Assembly: GCF_011386835.1 (NCBI RefSeq)
Contig: NC_088800.1
Span: 12,362,572-12,426,571, forward strand
Direction of reading: 5' to 3'
DNA length: 64,000 bases
Source: Chrysemys picta bellii
Lineage: Eukaryota > Chordata > Testudines > Emydidae
Shown here: positions 23,089 through 35,324 of the stretch, piece by piece
Layout of the letters: each line of letters opens with the position of its first letter
Position numbering within the stretch: the first letter of the stretch is position 1
Made by a program: the position numbers and the translations under genes
The notes under the pieces: model-generated
What the model was told of the DNA's origin: nothing
Seen by the model: the letters and a program-made list of their open reading frames with translations, nothing else
Database searches by the model: none

Positions 23089-24794
23089 TTGAGTTGTTTA
23101 GCTCACATGGTGGACAGTTGTACTTTGGAGTTACAGGCCTTAGTTTCAACTCCTACTGATAGCCAGGGAGGAGGGGTTTGTGGCATGCAAAATAGACAGC
23201 GAGTCGCAGAAGAGAATCTATCAGCCAGAGCAGATGCTGTGAAGGAAGAATCACACTGGGATACTCGAAGGGAGTAACTCATCAGTTCATGTCCCTACCG
23301 CTATCACCACATACCGATACTATGGAAATAGATGTCACAAGAGAGATTTTTGCCGTCATTGCAATATCTGTGTCTTTGATCTCCAGCACAGTCATAAATG
23401 CCTGAGTTTCGCCTCACGATGAAACATTTAATTCAAACTCTTAACAGAACAGAGCTTTCAACTTTCAGCCATTTGCTTCCCTCAGACCCCTCCCCTTCCT
23501 TTTCTTAACATCTCTGCCCGCTTGACTTCACTTCTATAATATTCTATACTCCTTCCAGAATCAACCACAAGGGGGCTGATTCTCAGAGGTACTGAGCAGC
23601 CCTGGCTCTAGTTGTGGTGGCATTATGGGAGCCTGACCCTTCTGACATTAAGGCCCTCAAAGTCATTGGCAAGGACTTTATTTCCAGTGAGTAGCTTTGA
23701 TTTGCATCTAACCAGTGGAAAATACAGGGGGATAACCTCCTTATACCAGGTTTAGCTATTCTCCAGAAACAACAAACGACAATAATCGCATCAGTGTTTG
23801 AAATGAATTGTTTGGGACACTTATCATTGGGGGCCCTTTTTCCAGTGAGCGCATCTTACGGAGATGTGTTTTCAATTGACAGTAAAGACAGGAACATAGA
23901 AAACATTGGGGGAAAGGGGTTTAATAGCCCAGTCTTCCTACAAGAGTACAATGAGAAGAGGGTAAAATTAGATGTGAGCCTAAGACCCAATCCCAAGCAG
24001 TACACATCTTGTATCCGAATAGGAGACACAGGCAAAATATCAACCTGGCTGCAGGGTAAGGGAAGAAAAGGAGACAAAGAAGATGAAGAAAACATCTCAT
24101 GGAAAGAGACAGCTCATAAAAAAGAGAAGATGGAAGAAGCAGAAAGACATCAAAGATAATGAAATTTACTTTAATATACCAAACTGTACAAGGTCTTGAG
24201 TAAAATTAATATCACAAAGGGCATGAAGAAATCAGATGACACCATGTCAAATGGAATTCTTGTAAGAGAGATGGGCTCGAAGCAGCTACAAATATTCTTA
24301 CATTGCCGTGCACTATGAAAAAGATCCCTGGTCCTTCTGGTCTATTATCCTGCCTCTGGCAGTGGCCTTTATTTGATTCTTCAGAGGAAGATGCAAACCT
24401 CCCTCACCCCTATAAACATACCTAGCCAACTGTGCAATACCACCTCATGGAGACAGATTCTCTTCCTGACCCCAGCTGCTGATCAGTTTATTATGCCCTG
24501 AAGCATGAGGTCTGTGAGCCCTTGTGAATTAATCATAGCGAGTGACATGCAGATGCTGGACTTGAGAATGGTGAGGAAAGAATTTGCAGATAGAGGTGAT
24601 GTGCAGACAAAAGCTCAAGTCACCAGGAACTCTGCTACACGGATGAGAAGCATCAAAGCCTTCTTTGACATGCCCCTACCTAGTTCAAAGAGCTACAGTA
24701 AGCAACTAGGAACGTGACTTGGGCCCACGCTGCATCACTTGCATTTTTGTGCTGAGGAACTATGTCTAGATAATAGGCCTGGAGACTGTTCCCA

Positions 24795-24895
24795 CTGCCC
24801 CTTTTCTCACTTGTCCAGAGCCACACAGAGAGGCAGTGTCGGAGCTGGAGCCAAGAGCCCTCCTGTGCTTTAACCACCAGACCATGCTTCACATT
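24795..24895 (-). repeat. MIR-like SINE fragment, antisense
   Basis: On the minus strand it runs from a tRNA-like head (CATGGTCTGGTGGTTAAAGC) to TGTCTCTCTGTGTGG, the pattern of a CORE-SINE/MIR. Only about 100 bp remain. Confidence 0.6.
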
Positions 24896-25489
24896 TATCA
24901 AATATCAGAATAGCACCAAGCATTAAATCTTGAACGATCCTATAGTGTCAGTATAAGGGCAGTATAACTGTAATACCTCAATATTGAGGCATCCTGGGAT
25001 AACCAGGGCAGGAAGCAGAAATACCAGGGCATAAGAAAAGTTCGTCTCATGGCATCTTTGACCCAGCCAAAACCAGGCAGTTCTGGGACTCTTACAAGAG
25101 AGCTTGATCGTGGTGCGATTGCCAGACCAAATTGGTTCACATCCCCATAAGCACCCAAACCTTTGGAGGCTTTTCCATGTCTAGACAGAATGATCAAATC
25201 TGTGGCACCATTTCCATGGTACCAGAATGCAAAGTGGTAAACCAAGGATTATAACTTGGCTGCAGGATTAAGGGATCAGGCTCTGATTCTAACACATACA
25301 CTGCAACTCCCCATCTCCCATTCCAGAAAATGACAAGGAGGTTAAAAAACCAATCTAATCCCATTAAAGTCAATAGCAAAACTCCCACTGAGTTCAGTAG
25401 GACTAGGCTTTGGCCCTTAGTCCCTGATTCATTGCCAGTGAAATTAATTGGAAAGATTCCCACTGACTTTTAAATGGATTTTTAGGGAG

Positions 25490-25605
25490 TACATATTATT
25501 TATATTACAGTAGAGCCCAATTGAGATCAGAGCCCCATTGTGCTAGGTGCTGTACAAACATATAGGAAGAGACATTCTTTGCCCCCAAAAGCTTCTACTC
25601 TCAAT
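25490..25605 (-). repeat. Dispersed SINE-like body, antisense copy
   Basis: GCCCCATTGTGCTAGGTGCT GTACAAACATA is the reverse complement of the TGTACAGCACC..CACAATGGG body seen at 11770-11960. Confidence 0.65.
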
Positions 25606-27264
25606 ACCTACAGCAGCTTTTAACTTTATCACACCCCTCTTTAAACAGAAGAGCCTGTGGAAGTTGTAGGTGTTCCTCACCCCACATGATCAGACCCAAC
25701 CTGATTCATCTCTGATGCTGCTGCTCCGAAACAAGCCCTAAGGGCATAATAGTTCAAGCAGAGAAGCTGGAGAGTGGGATGGAATGAAAATGTTATTCAA
25801 CAGATTATGCTCAGCAGAAGCAAGACATGCAGACTCCGAGTGCTAAACTCTGTTCTAATTTACTCCAGGGTGACTCCCAGAGGAACTTCATTGACACAAC
25901 TGTTTTACATCAGCGTAAGTGAGAACAGAGTATGGCCCAGAATGTGATCGGTTATGCCCAAGAATACCTCTGATTTGGGGGATCCTTCCCTTTGCATTAC
26001 CATCGAGCCCAGACACACAAATGCAAGAGGAAACGTGCTAGGTGAGAGTACATCTAGGAAGACAAATTGCAGGATGAAAACCAATCTCCCATTTAGCCTG
26101 CAGAACAAGGTCTCTCCAATCACCAGCTTCTCACAACAACATTAGGGCTGAAAGGCACAGCCCCTAATTAAGAAAAATGTAGCAGAACGCTAGCACTAGC
26201 TGGGGAAGGATGGAAAGGGCATTGACAGGAGAGAAGGATGGAGCGAATCACACTATCCATGGGCTAAGAAGTGATCGCAAGGGGCAAAGTGCAAGGAACC
26301 GCCCCAGAGAGAGCACACCCCCACCACTGCTGCAGGTGGGATACACAGGCTGTTAGTTGAGTACAGGCACTCACCCAGCCCCCGCTCACCAAGGCATCTG
26401 AAAGTTTTCACTAATGATCAGTTAGTGCTTTGAAGCTGAAAACCACTGTGCATGCTAACTGTTAATTACCGTTATTACTATTATGTCCCACTGTGGCGTA
26501 CAGCCCTTTAATTGCCTGGAACCCACCTGCGGGATCTGGGAGCCTCTTGCCAGCCAGCAGCTTTCTGTTCCCAAGGCAGAGTTTCCTGGGAGGCGGAACA
26601 AGGGAATTTGGCAGCTGTCACACTCAGGTATCCAGAAGCACAGCAAGGAAAGCTGTGAGGATGGCACTGGGCAAGGGAACAGGGCAGCTGTTCTGTGCAG
26701 ACAAAAGCTCATATATAGGGGACTGTTGGTTATTTGCAGAAGGCGCTGGCAGTTGTCATTCACTTGCAATGGTAGAGCTAGGTGGCAATCTCGGGCCCAG
26801 ATCAGATTGGGGGTACAGGTGAGGATTGAGGTACAGTGGCAGAGTTGTACACTGTCCCAGAGTTAGAATAGCAGGGTTAGAGGGGCAGATCAGGACTGAA
26901 GGTGCATCAGCAAAGCTGATCGGCGTGCCAAGCACTAGGATAGCAAGGGTCAAGGGATGCTGCAGGTCAGAAGGGAGGTGCATTCATAGAGCTGTATATG
27001 GGGAGCTGAGGATTGGACTAGCAAGGGGCACTCCAGATCAGGAATAACGTGCGTTGGCAGAGACGCCAGGGAAAGCCTGGGCAGCATCTGCCTATCCTTT
27101 CCCTGCTGTAAACCTCTGCTGTTAACTCTTCCCTTTCCTGCACTCTAAAACACATTCACGTTTAATGACACAAAAGAAGACAGAGAGTGTAGTATCCCAT
27201 TCTCAGGCACAACAGTGTTAAGCCACCACTGCCTGGATTGATCTAGAATACTCCAAACTAGGGG

Positions 27265-27500
27265 AAAGAAGGATGTGCCAGTGATTAAGTGCTTGTTAAC
27301 CAGTGTTCAGTTCCCTGTTCCACCCCAGACTTCCTGACTGACCTTGGGCAAGTCACTTAAATCTCTCAGTTCCCTACCAACAAAATGGGCAGAACACTAT
27401 TGCCCTACCTCAGACAGAGCTGTAAGGATAGAGACTATGAGATGTTCAGACACTGCAGTAAGGGGGGGCCATAGAAGGACCATAGATTGATAGAAACCCA
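27265..27500 (+). repeat. MIR-like tRNA-derived SINE
   Basis: Contains CCAGTGATTAAGTGCTTG, CTGACCTTGGGCAAGTCACT and AACAAAATGGGCAGAACA, which follow the MIR order (head, CORE, TGACCTTGGGCAAGTCACTT, CTGTAAAATGGG-like). It is well diverged. Confidence 0.7.
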
Positions 27501-28569
27501 TGTAGGAATCCACTCTGTGGCCCTCCCAGGATGTAAATTCTTTCCCACTAGAACCAGAACCCCAGGGTAACCTCTAATAGTCCATTACATGGAGTTTCAT
27601 CCTTCCCACCTTGTGAATAGGAGCAGAGTTCCTGGGTCACTCCCCTAGGCTGGCCAGGGCACAGCTCCGTTCAAGAAATGGGATTTGATGATGAAGCGTA
27701 ATTTTGAGTTTTTTACTTCTGGAACCATGGATCAAATATATAAGTTAAGGCGTCAAATGACATGACCCGAGTACCTCAGCCAGTGCTAGGTTCTTCAGGG
27801 AACAGGTAATGACCAATTGCTTCCTCTCAGAAGCCGTGGGACAATTAACCTAGTTAGCTCTGGAACCAGATGAGCCTCCTGCAGTTCTTGGTCATCCTCT
27901 TATCACCTGCCCAGAACCGCTGGTTAAACCAGATGGCACAGCTCCCATTGAAGTTGGAGGAGCCATCACTGTTTCCTTCCTTGAGGCCTGCTCCGAGGTG
28001 ATGCTGTTCCATTATCAGAGACCGGAGAAAGCTGTGCTAGGAGCGGCTGTAGAGGCAGCGTGACGGCGAGGCAATTCTGCTGCCTTTGATTGCCACTTCT
28101 CCTTCTGTTGTGCAAAGGCACAGCTTTCGTTTCTGGTTTTAAACTCCTCTGAAGGGTGCGTCTCATCCCAGCATGAAAATACCCCTGGGGCGAGATGCCG
28201 CTGCCTCAGACAGGTTGGTCCCTCCCTCCCGTTTAGACCTTGGCAGAGATGTGAAAGGCATTTCCAAGGCTTTGAGCTGCTTGCTTTTATATGAGAGTCA
28301 CAGCCCTTCTGTGCGCTAAGATTTGTAGAGAACCAGAAGTTTCAGCTGACTCCTACATCTTACGGTCTCCCAACAAAGCTTGCCAGGCCGCAGACTTTCC
28401 TTCCACACCCCTGACTAAAGCATGCTGGTGTCTGGTGTGAAGCACACTGCTGGAAACATCTATCTCAAAGTAACATGGCTCCTCAGTGTCCACTCACTTC
28501 TTAAGGGTGCAAAGGTATGGAACGGACTGGAGAAAAGCATCCGAAAGAAGCTTCCATTGAACCCTGAAA

Positions 28570-29005
28570 TTCATCCTTTGTATACAACATACACACATAA
28601 CTCCCCCAGACAGACAACATTTGTCCACACAACAAACACACAAGCCCCTCGGGAGAGAGACAACACAAAACCCCATCCATCGACAGAAATGCACATGCAC
28701 AAAAACACACACACAACCTCCCTACAAAATATGCACACAGAACCCCATGCAACCGGACACATGTATACACCTGCATATTCACAAACAACCCCCAAACCTA
28801 CCCAAAGATATATTACACAAATACACACACACCCGCAACCTCCCTGAGCGCAGAGATGCACATCCACACAAATCCACATACACTTCCCCATGCAACCAGA
28901 CACACATGGACATACACACCTGTCCTCCCCGACTCAGCTGCACAAATACATAAATACCACAACCCCATGCACCCAAAGACACAAACGCACACACACGCTA
29001 GCCCA
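28570..29005 (+). repeat. CA-rich cryptic minisatellite
   Basis: About 430 bases dominated by ACACAC, ACAAATACACA and CCCCATGCAACC blocks. The phrase CCCCATGCAACCGGACACA recurs with changes near 28742 and 28887 (CCCCATGCAACCAGACACA), suggesting an imperfect long-period tandem repeat. Several long open frames on both strands arise from the lack of stop-forming trinucleotides here. Confidence 0.75.
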
Positions 29006-30138
29006 GATATACCAATGGCCCCTACTTAGAAGGGATGGCACTTATTTTTCAACAAAATAAATGCCAACTGCTTAACACTCCCAAAAGTAATTCTAGTCCA
29101 ATGGATTTCATAGAATCATAGAAATATAGGGCTGGAGGGGACTTCAAGAGGTCATCTAATCCAGCCCCCTGTACTGAGACAGGACCAAGTATACTGGCCT
29201 AGACTACCCGTGACAGGAGTTTGCCCAACCTGTTCTTAAAAATCTCCAGTGATGGGAAATCCACAGCCGCCCTTGGAGTCTAGTTCAGTGCTTATAGTTA
29301 GAAAGTTTTTCTTAATATCTAACCTAAATCTCCCTGGCTGCAGAATAAGCCGATTGCTTCTAGTCCTACTGTTAGTGAACATGGAGAACAATTGATCACC
29401 ATTCTCTTTATACCAGCCCTTAACATATTTGAAGACTGTTATTAGGTCCCTCCTCAGTCTTCTTTTCTCAAGACTAAACATGCCCAGGGCTTTTTTCCAA
29501 ACATTTCCTGAGATCATTTTTTCTAAACCTTCTAGTTTTTTGTTGCTTTCTGCTGTACTCTCTCCAATTTGTCTATACTCTCTTAAAATGTGGCACCCAG
29601 AATTGGACACAGGCCTCACCTGCCAAGTAAAGCAGGATAATTACGTCCCATGTCTTACATATGACATTCTTCCTAATATACCTTAGAATGATATTAGCCT
29701 TTGTATTAACTGCATCACATTGTTGACTCATATTCAAGTTTTGATCCACTACCTCCCCATTCTTTTCAGCAGTACCACCATCTAGACAGTTGTTCCACAT
29801 TTTGTAGTTGTACATTTGATTTTTCCTTCCTAAGTGTAGTACTTTGCACCTGTCTTTCTTGAATTTCATTTTATGATTTCAGACCCAGTCTCCAATTTGT
29901 CCAGGTTGTTTTCAATTCTAATTCTGTCCTCCACAGTGCTTGCAACCCTCCTAGCTTGGTGTCATCAGCAAATGTTATGAGCATACTCGCCACTCCAGTG
30001 TCCAAGTCATTAATGAAAATATTGACTAGATCCAAGAGAACCCACTAGATTCATCCTCCCAGTGTGGCAGCAAAGTCCTCTTTGAATATGTTTTTTCAAC
30101 AGTTTTGCACTCACCTTACAGTAATTTCATTTCCCTAG

Positions 30139-30240
30139 TAGCAGCCGTGTTAGTCTGTATCCGTAAAAAGAACAGGAGTACTTGTGGCACTTTAGAGACT
30201 AACAAATTTGTTAGTCTCTAAGGTGCCACAAGTACTCCTG
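30139..30240 (+). mobile_element. Short fold-back Penelope-like insertion inside CR1
   Basis: A 102-bp insertion: TAGCAGCCGTGTTAGTCTGT..GGAGTACTTGTGGCAC followed by its own inverted continuation GTTAGTCTCTAAGGTGCCAC..AGTACTCCTG. It is flanked by the exact 13-bp duplication TTCATTTCCCTAG (30126-30138 and 30241-30253). Confidence 0.85.
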
Positions 30241-30471
30241 TTCATTTCCCTAGTTTCCTTATGAGAATGTCATGTGGGACTGTGTCAAAATCCTACTACA
30301 ATCATGATACAGTCCATCTATATTTCCTCCCCCTTCCCCCCATCCACTAAGCCAATAACCATGTCAAAGAAGGAAATTAGGTTGGTTTGGCGTTCATGAC
30401 CAATCCATGATGGCTATTCTTTATAACCCTATTGTCCTCAAGGTGCTTACAAACTGATTGCTTAATCATTT

Positions 30472-30843
30472 AAATAGAGACTGGGAATGGCTGAGCCATT
30501 ACACACATTGAATCTATTTCCCCCATGTTAAGTATCCTCACAGCTTCTTGTCAAATGGTCTTAAATGGGCTATCTTGATTATCACTACAAATGTTTTTTT
30601 TCTCCTGCTGACAACAGCTCATCTTAATTAATTAGCCTATTAGTGTTGGTTGGGCAACTCCCACCTTTTCATGTTCTCTGTATGTATATATATCTCCTCA
30701 CTATATGTTCTATTCTATGCATCCGATGAAGTGGGCTGTAGCCCACGAAAGCTTATGCTCAAATAAATTTGTTAGTCTGTAAGGTGCCACAAGTACTCCT
30801 GTTCTTTTTGCAGATACAGACTAACACAGCTGCTACTCTGAAA
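30472..30843 (+). mobile_element. Penelope-like retroelement 3' end inside CR1
   Basis: A sense-strand tail from about AGACTGGGAATGGCTGAGCC through TATGTATATATATCTCC to GAAGTGGGCTGTAGCCCACG AAAGCTTATGCTC and the terminal ACAGACTAACACAGCTGCTA CTCTGAAAA. It splits the CR1 reverse-transcriptase region, so it inserted after CR1. The left boundary is judged from where CR1 similarity stops; no clean target duplication is evident. Confidence 0.75.
30723..30760 (+). ncRNA. Hammerhead-ribozyme-like motif in a Penelope-like tail
   Basis: The core layout is visible: CCGATGA (30723-30729, hammerhead consensus CUGANGA with U4 changed to C), stem II GTGGGC/GCCCAC with loop TGTA (30731-30746), GAAA (30747-30750), a two-pair stem III GC-TTAT-GC (30751-30758) and a UC cleavage-site dinucleotide. 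Penelope-like elements are known to carry such minimal hammerheads. The U4 change and a poor stem I suggest this copy is inactive. Confidence 0.5.
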
Positions 30844-33584
30844 AGTATCTTTCCAGATATCGAAGTTAGGCTGATTGGTCTATAATTCCTTGGGTCCTCT
30901 TTTCCCCCCATTTTAAATATATATGCTTCCTTTGCCCTTCTCCAGTCATCTGGGTCCTCACCTGCCTTCCCTGAGCTCTCAAAGATAATCACTAATAGCT
31001 AGTTTCAGCTAGTTCCTCAAGTATCCTAGAGTGAATTTCATCAGTCCCTGGCAACTCAAATAATTCTAACTTATTTAAATATCCTTTAAGCTGTTCTTTC
31101 CCTATTTTGGCTTGTGTTCCTTCCCCTTTCTTGTTGATATTAATTGTGTTAGGTATCTGGTCATAATTTACCTTTGTAGTGAAGACTGAAGCAAAATAGG
31201 CATTAAACACCTTTGCCTTCTTGATGTTGTCTGTAACTAGCTCTCCTCCTTTGCTAAGTAGGGAACTTTCCTTTGTATTTCTCTTGTTGCCTTTTATGCC
31301 CCTTGCTCTGTATAACTCATTTTTTCACTTGGTCTTTTTGATTTTGTCTCTACATGCCTGCACTCTTCTTTTGTACTCATCCTTAGCAATTTGTCCATGT
31401 TTGCACTTTTTGTAGGATTCTTTTTTGATTTTCAGGTAATTAAAGAGCTGCTCAAGGAGCAAATATTGGCCTCTTATATTCTTCCGAGCTTTCCTTTGCA
31501 TCAGGACAGTTTGCTGTTGTGCCTTTAATATTGTCTCTGAGAAACTGCCAGCTCTCTTGAACTTCTTTTTCTCTCACATTTTTTTCCCATGGGACCTTAC
31601 CTACCAGTTCTCTGAGATCGTTAATGTCTGCTTTTTTGAAGTCTGTTATCTTTATTCTGCTGCTCTCTCTTTCCCTTTCTTAGAATCTTGACACCTATCA
31701 TTTCATGATCTCTGTCAGTTAAGTTGCCTTCAATCTTCAGATTCGCAACCAATTCCTCCCTGTTAGTCAGAATCAAGTCTAAAATGGCTGTTTTGCGGTT
31801 TACTTCCTCCACCTTCTGAAACAAAAAGTTTCAATGGCGTTTGAAGGTATGTAGTATTTCCTTCCAAACACCCCTAATTATACTTTGCCGTTGTTTGCAA
31901 GAAGTGTCTCCTCTCAAACATACAGAAGTGTACACACAGCCAGATTTATTCCTGGTCTGAGCCTATCAACTTCAGTGGAATGGTTTGTCGCGGTCCGCTT
32001 TCTATTGTAGTACTAACCAATCAGAACATCGCCCTCTTCTGGAGTGCATTTCTAGGGATACAAACACTATCTGGTGTAACTGGGTGATGCATAGGCCCCT
32101 ACAGCATACACAGTACCTATGCTGCAAGGCAGTAATTCAACAAATAACTCAATAACGCAGTCTGCTCCACACCACGCTTGAGCAGAATTCCTTCCACTTG
32201 GTGCAGCAGGTAAATTGTGTTACATGTTACAATACACCGGTGTCTGAAATTGAGCAATGACCCAATTGGTCTGAACCTTTGCTGTCCGTCACATAAATAC
32301 AATGCTCAGATCCAAATATGGACATTCAGATGCTATAGTGCTGACAGCCATGGAATTATCTGGATGGATGGAACAAACGTGTCCACTGGCAGAAGGGACT
32401 GGCTGGTTGAACAGCCAATCTCCACCCATAGAACATTCCATTTCCAAATCCTTGCAGCTTGAAGGACTGGATAACAGCAAATTTTTGAATCCCCCTCCTC
32501 CCCCTTTTTGTTCAAATTTTTGAAATTTTCTGATCACAACTGACCTTCTCCTAAGGAGCAACAACATCCATTACTCAAATCGTTCTCTATTCAAAATCCG
32601 GCCAAGTTTCCTTACTCCCCTCCCCTCATTCACACCACGCACACCCCAATGAAGTTGGTAAGGGTTGCACAGGATTACGTTGTTTGGCCCTTGTTTATCA
32701 GGAAGCTTTAAGGGATAAGGAAACCAACTCTCTGCTGTGATGACAACGAGTGGGAGGTGACCAGATACCTTAGTAGAGCTGCCTTCTCACCTAAAGAATT
32801 CTGTAATACAACACATGTCCATGGTGTACACAGACATACACACACACACATACACACCTCAGCTGGTGTCACTTGACCTTCTTGGAGCTATTCTGATTTC
32901 CTCCAGCTGAAGATCTGGCCCAGGTTATTCTATTCTGACACGTGTTAGCTGTTTTATGCCCTAGCAAGGGTTCTGTTGATACTCTAGACTGTTCTCTGGC
33001 CTTGCCCTTTCTAAAGGCTCCCTCCTAAACCTATTCTGCATTCTGGTATTTTGCTCTGTCGGTGCCCAGCGTTTGCTGTTTTACACTCAGGAGCATGGGA
33101 TTCTGTTGGCCCTGCCATGGCTCCATCAAAAGGCAACTCCAAACCTCTTTGAATCAGCCATACTTGCTTTCTGCCCATCCCCACTGTGTGAGCCGCAGGC
33201 AGAGCCAAGCTACAAGACGATGAGGTTCTGGAGAGTAGAAACTCAAGTGTCTTGGAGAACTTCTGTCATCCACTGTTTTATTCCCTCCATTCTCCCCCCT
33301 CCCTTCCTTAGCCCCATTTTTGATTAACCCCAATGGCTTACTCTGGATTGCCCCATCTTGTAGCTTAAACCAAAGCCTTTCAAGTGGAACAATGCCACCC
33401 ATTAAAATGAGTGCACTATCAGGGATAAGTAAAGGTGAGGGAAAGAAATTCCAACAGGGTTTTTTTTTGGGGGGGGGGTGCGGAGAGGGGGCAGGTGGGG
33501 TAGCCAAAATCAGAGCCAAATTGTGAATCTAACCAACGATGAACCTGCTGTAGAAACGTAATAAGTTACAGGGAAGTTTGTCAC

Positions 33585-33848
33585 CTCTCAGCTGCTGGAG
33601 GCAGGAGGCACTGTCCTCCCCTTCGAGTGAGTGCCGCAGGACCCCATTGCTTGGCTTGGGCCTCTCGTAGTCCCGTTCAGGGAGCATGGCTTGCTCGCTC
33701 TCCACCACGTGCTCCACCATGGGGGACAGGGACTGCGGGAATCCAAACATCAAGAGGGACGAGAAGAAAAGTAAGGCACCACACAGCAAGAAGCCTGCCC
33801 ACCACGCGCCGATCCACCGAGGGTCATCGGGGGTGATATCCAGTTTAC
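33585..33848 (-). CDS. SLCO3A1: SLCO3A1 internal exon: OATP signature, TM6 and cytoplasmic loop
   Basis: A 264-base exon (2 + 87 codons + 1) bounded by acceptor cag at 33851-33849 and donor GTGACA at 33584. It encodes KLDITPDDPR followed by the family signature D-x-R-W-[IV]-G-A-W-W-x-G-[FL]-L, matched exactly as DPRWIGAWWAGFL. TM6 follows (through FGFPQSL), then the long central cytoplasmic loop with the conserved motif ERPKPSNGVLRH and the end SASCLQQLR. The stretch after FGFPQSL (SPMVEHVVESEQAML) is the part most unlike the human protein as I remember it, as expected for a cytoplasmic loop under weaker constraint. The final G joins TG of the next exon to make valine. This is the largest and most diagnostic exon here. 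Confidence 0.97.
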
Positions 33849-34014
33849 CTGCAACAGCAAAGCCACACATCAGTGATTCCAGTGGAGGGAGAGACACACA
33901 AAGGGTTAAAGACCCAAAGGGCTAAAGTCAACCCCAGGGTATCCCCACTGAGTAGCAATCTAGGTATAAAACAGACACAGAGAGATACTGCTTGGGGCAA
34001 GGAACCTGGCACCT

Positions 34015-34100
34015 TGGCTTGTACAACACCTAGCAGAATGGGGTCTTGATCCTGACTGGGACCTGTCGGTCATAGAACTGTGAGTTAATATTATTACTGA
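34015..34100 (+). repeat. Dispersed SINE-like body fragment
   Basis: CTTGTACAACACCTAGCAGA ATGGGGTCTTGATCC matches the TGTACAGCACC..CACAATGGG body of the 11770 repeat. It ends AATATTATTACTG. Confidence 0.65.
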
Positions 34101-35324
34101 TGAAGAGGGATGGAATGATCTGGATCACACGTTTTAGGGCTGAATGCTTCTGAAACTCAGAAAGGCCCCTTGGCTTTTCTGCGTGACACAAGCTTGCCGA
34201 CTGGAAACAGCTAGCTGAAGTGACCGTTATCTATCAGTGGCAAGGGGTCTGAACAGCGATCTGCTCCATGACACTGCCCCAAGATCACTCACCCCTCCCC
34301 AATTACACACCCCTGCTCACGCTACTGTTATTTGTAGGTGCTGCACAAACACACAGGAAACAAGCTCCCCGCTCAGCAGTTTTCTCATTGCAGGTTTCAC
34401 GATCACTTTCAGATTTCACATGCGGTACAAAGCGACGGACGCCAAGTCTCGGAGGCACACAAGGGGCGGAAAAGGAAGGAAACACCAAGAAAGGCAACTG
34501 GGAAGGAACCTGCCCTGCTCTTTTGCATTCCAGAAAGTTACGCCATTGCTCCTCGAGTGAAGAGACCTGTCGCTGGTGGCGGTGGGGTGTGGCTCGCTGT
34601 GAATGGGGGAGCAGAGGGATAGGAGGGGGAGTCTCAGCTGTGGGGGGAAAGGAGGGGAGGAGAGGGGCTGGCTCCAGGCTGGGAAGACAGTTCCTATTGC
34701 CATTTCTATGGCAGTTCCTCTGCAGACAGTGCCCAGCACGCTGTGCTTCCCCTCCGGCACCCTGTGTGCCGATCCCCCCTGCCCAAGTGCTGGTCCCGTC
34801 CCCCACCCCTCCCCAGCAGCTGGCACTCATGCTCCCATCCCTCCCTCAGGCCAGGCGTCTCCACAGGAATCCTGGTGGCCGCAGGGCAGGGAGAGGAGCG
34901 CTGACCCCAGCAGCCGGCCTGGTCTTGTGTGCCGAGACGGTTGCTCCAGGCCCTCCTCCTAGTCCCACCCCCACAACGCATGCATGCAGAAGTAGAAACA
35001 TAGCCGGGTCCCCCTCACCTCAGCGAGATATTGTGGGGGCGGAAAACATTGGGGGAGGGGGGACTCCATACATCAGCCCTCCAACATTTCCATTGTGGGG
35101 GTTCTATCCCTCTCTGCCCCCCAATTCCGCTGCTCCTGCCTGTCATTGTGACCAGGCTGTGAAACCCGCTCCACTGCACGCACTGTCATCCACACCAGAC
35201 TTGTTTGGGCCCCACCTCTCAGCAAAAGACTTCCCGAGCAGTTGGTTCAATCAGGTCTTGTATTACAACCTACACTCCCATGCACTTACTGATGTGGGCT
35301 CTCCAGTGTAGCAGAGAAAGGTCT

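Larger units (their letters stand above)
29108..31830 (-). mobile_element. CR1 LINE, about 2.7 kb, antisense, with two nested insertions
   Basis: Read on the minus strand, it runs from the end of the endonuclease region ([17 protein letters not shown] near 31800) through a linker (PGTDEIHSRILEELAE), the reverse-transcriptase start (DPRNYRPISLTSISGKI near 30900), a FDTV..LIRKL block near 30260, and the catalytic LITFADDTK at 29951-29977, to the C-terminal block (LEKRRLRRDLITVFKYVKG) and a CR1 tail at 29108. Stops, frameshifts and apparent internal losses make it nonfunctional. Penelope-like pieces interrupt it at 30139-30240 and about 30472-30843. It is the longest LINE copy in the window. Confidence 0.9.
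18319..33584 (-). other. SLCO3A1 intron (15266 bp)
   Basis: The largest complete intron. It carries a GA microsatellite (18923-18940), an inverted-repeat element (19049-19337), a CR1 3' end (19868-20555), a fold-back Penelope-like insertion (20823-21040), SINEs, a CA-rich tract (28570-29005) and a long antisense CR1 with two nested insertions (29108-31830). The stretches 21060-22300, 23100-24790, 25610-27260, 27510-28560 and 31840-33580 contain no exon I can recognise; the open frames in them are short and low-complexity. Confidence 0.65.

Noticed and set aside
28422..28847. 141-codon Thr/His/Pro-rich frame
   Set aside because: It is a translation of the CA-rich cryptic minisatellite.
34268..35311. 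347-codon open frame as a protein-coding gene
   Set aside because: GC-rich composition keeps frames open on both strands, there is no recognisable domain, and it lies antisense in an SLCO3A1 intron. It is kept only as a low-interest finding.
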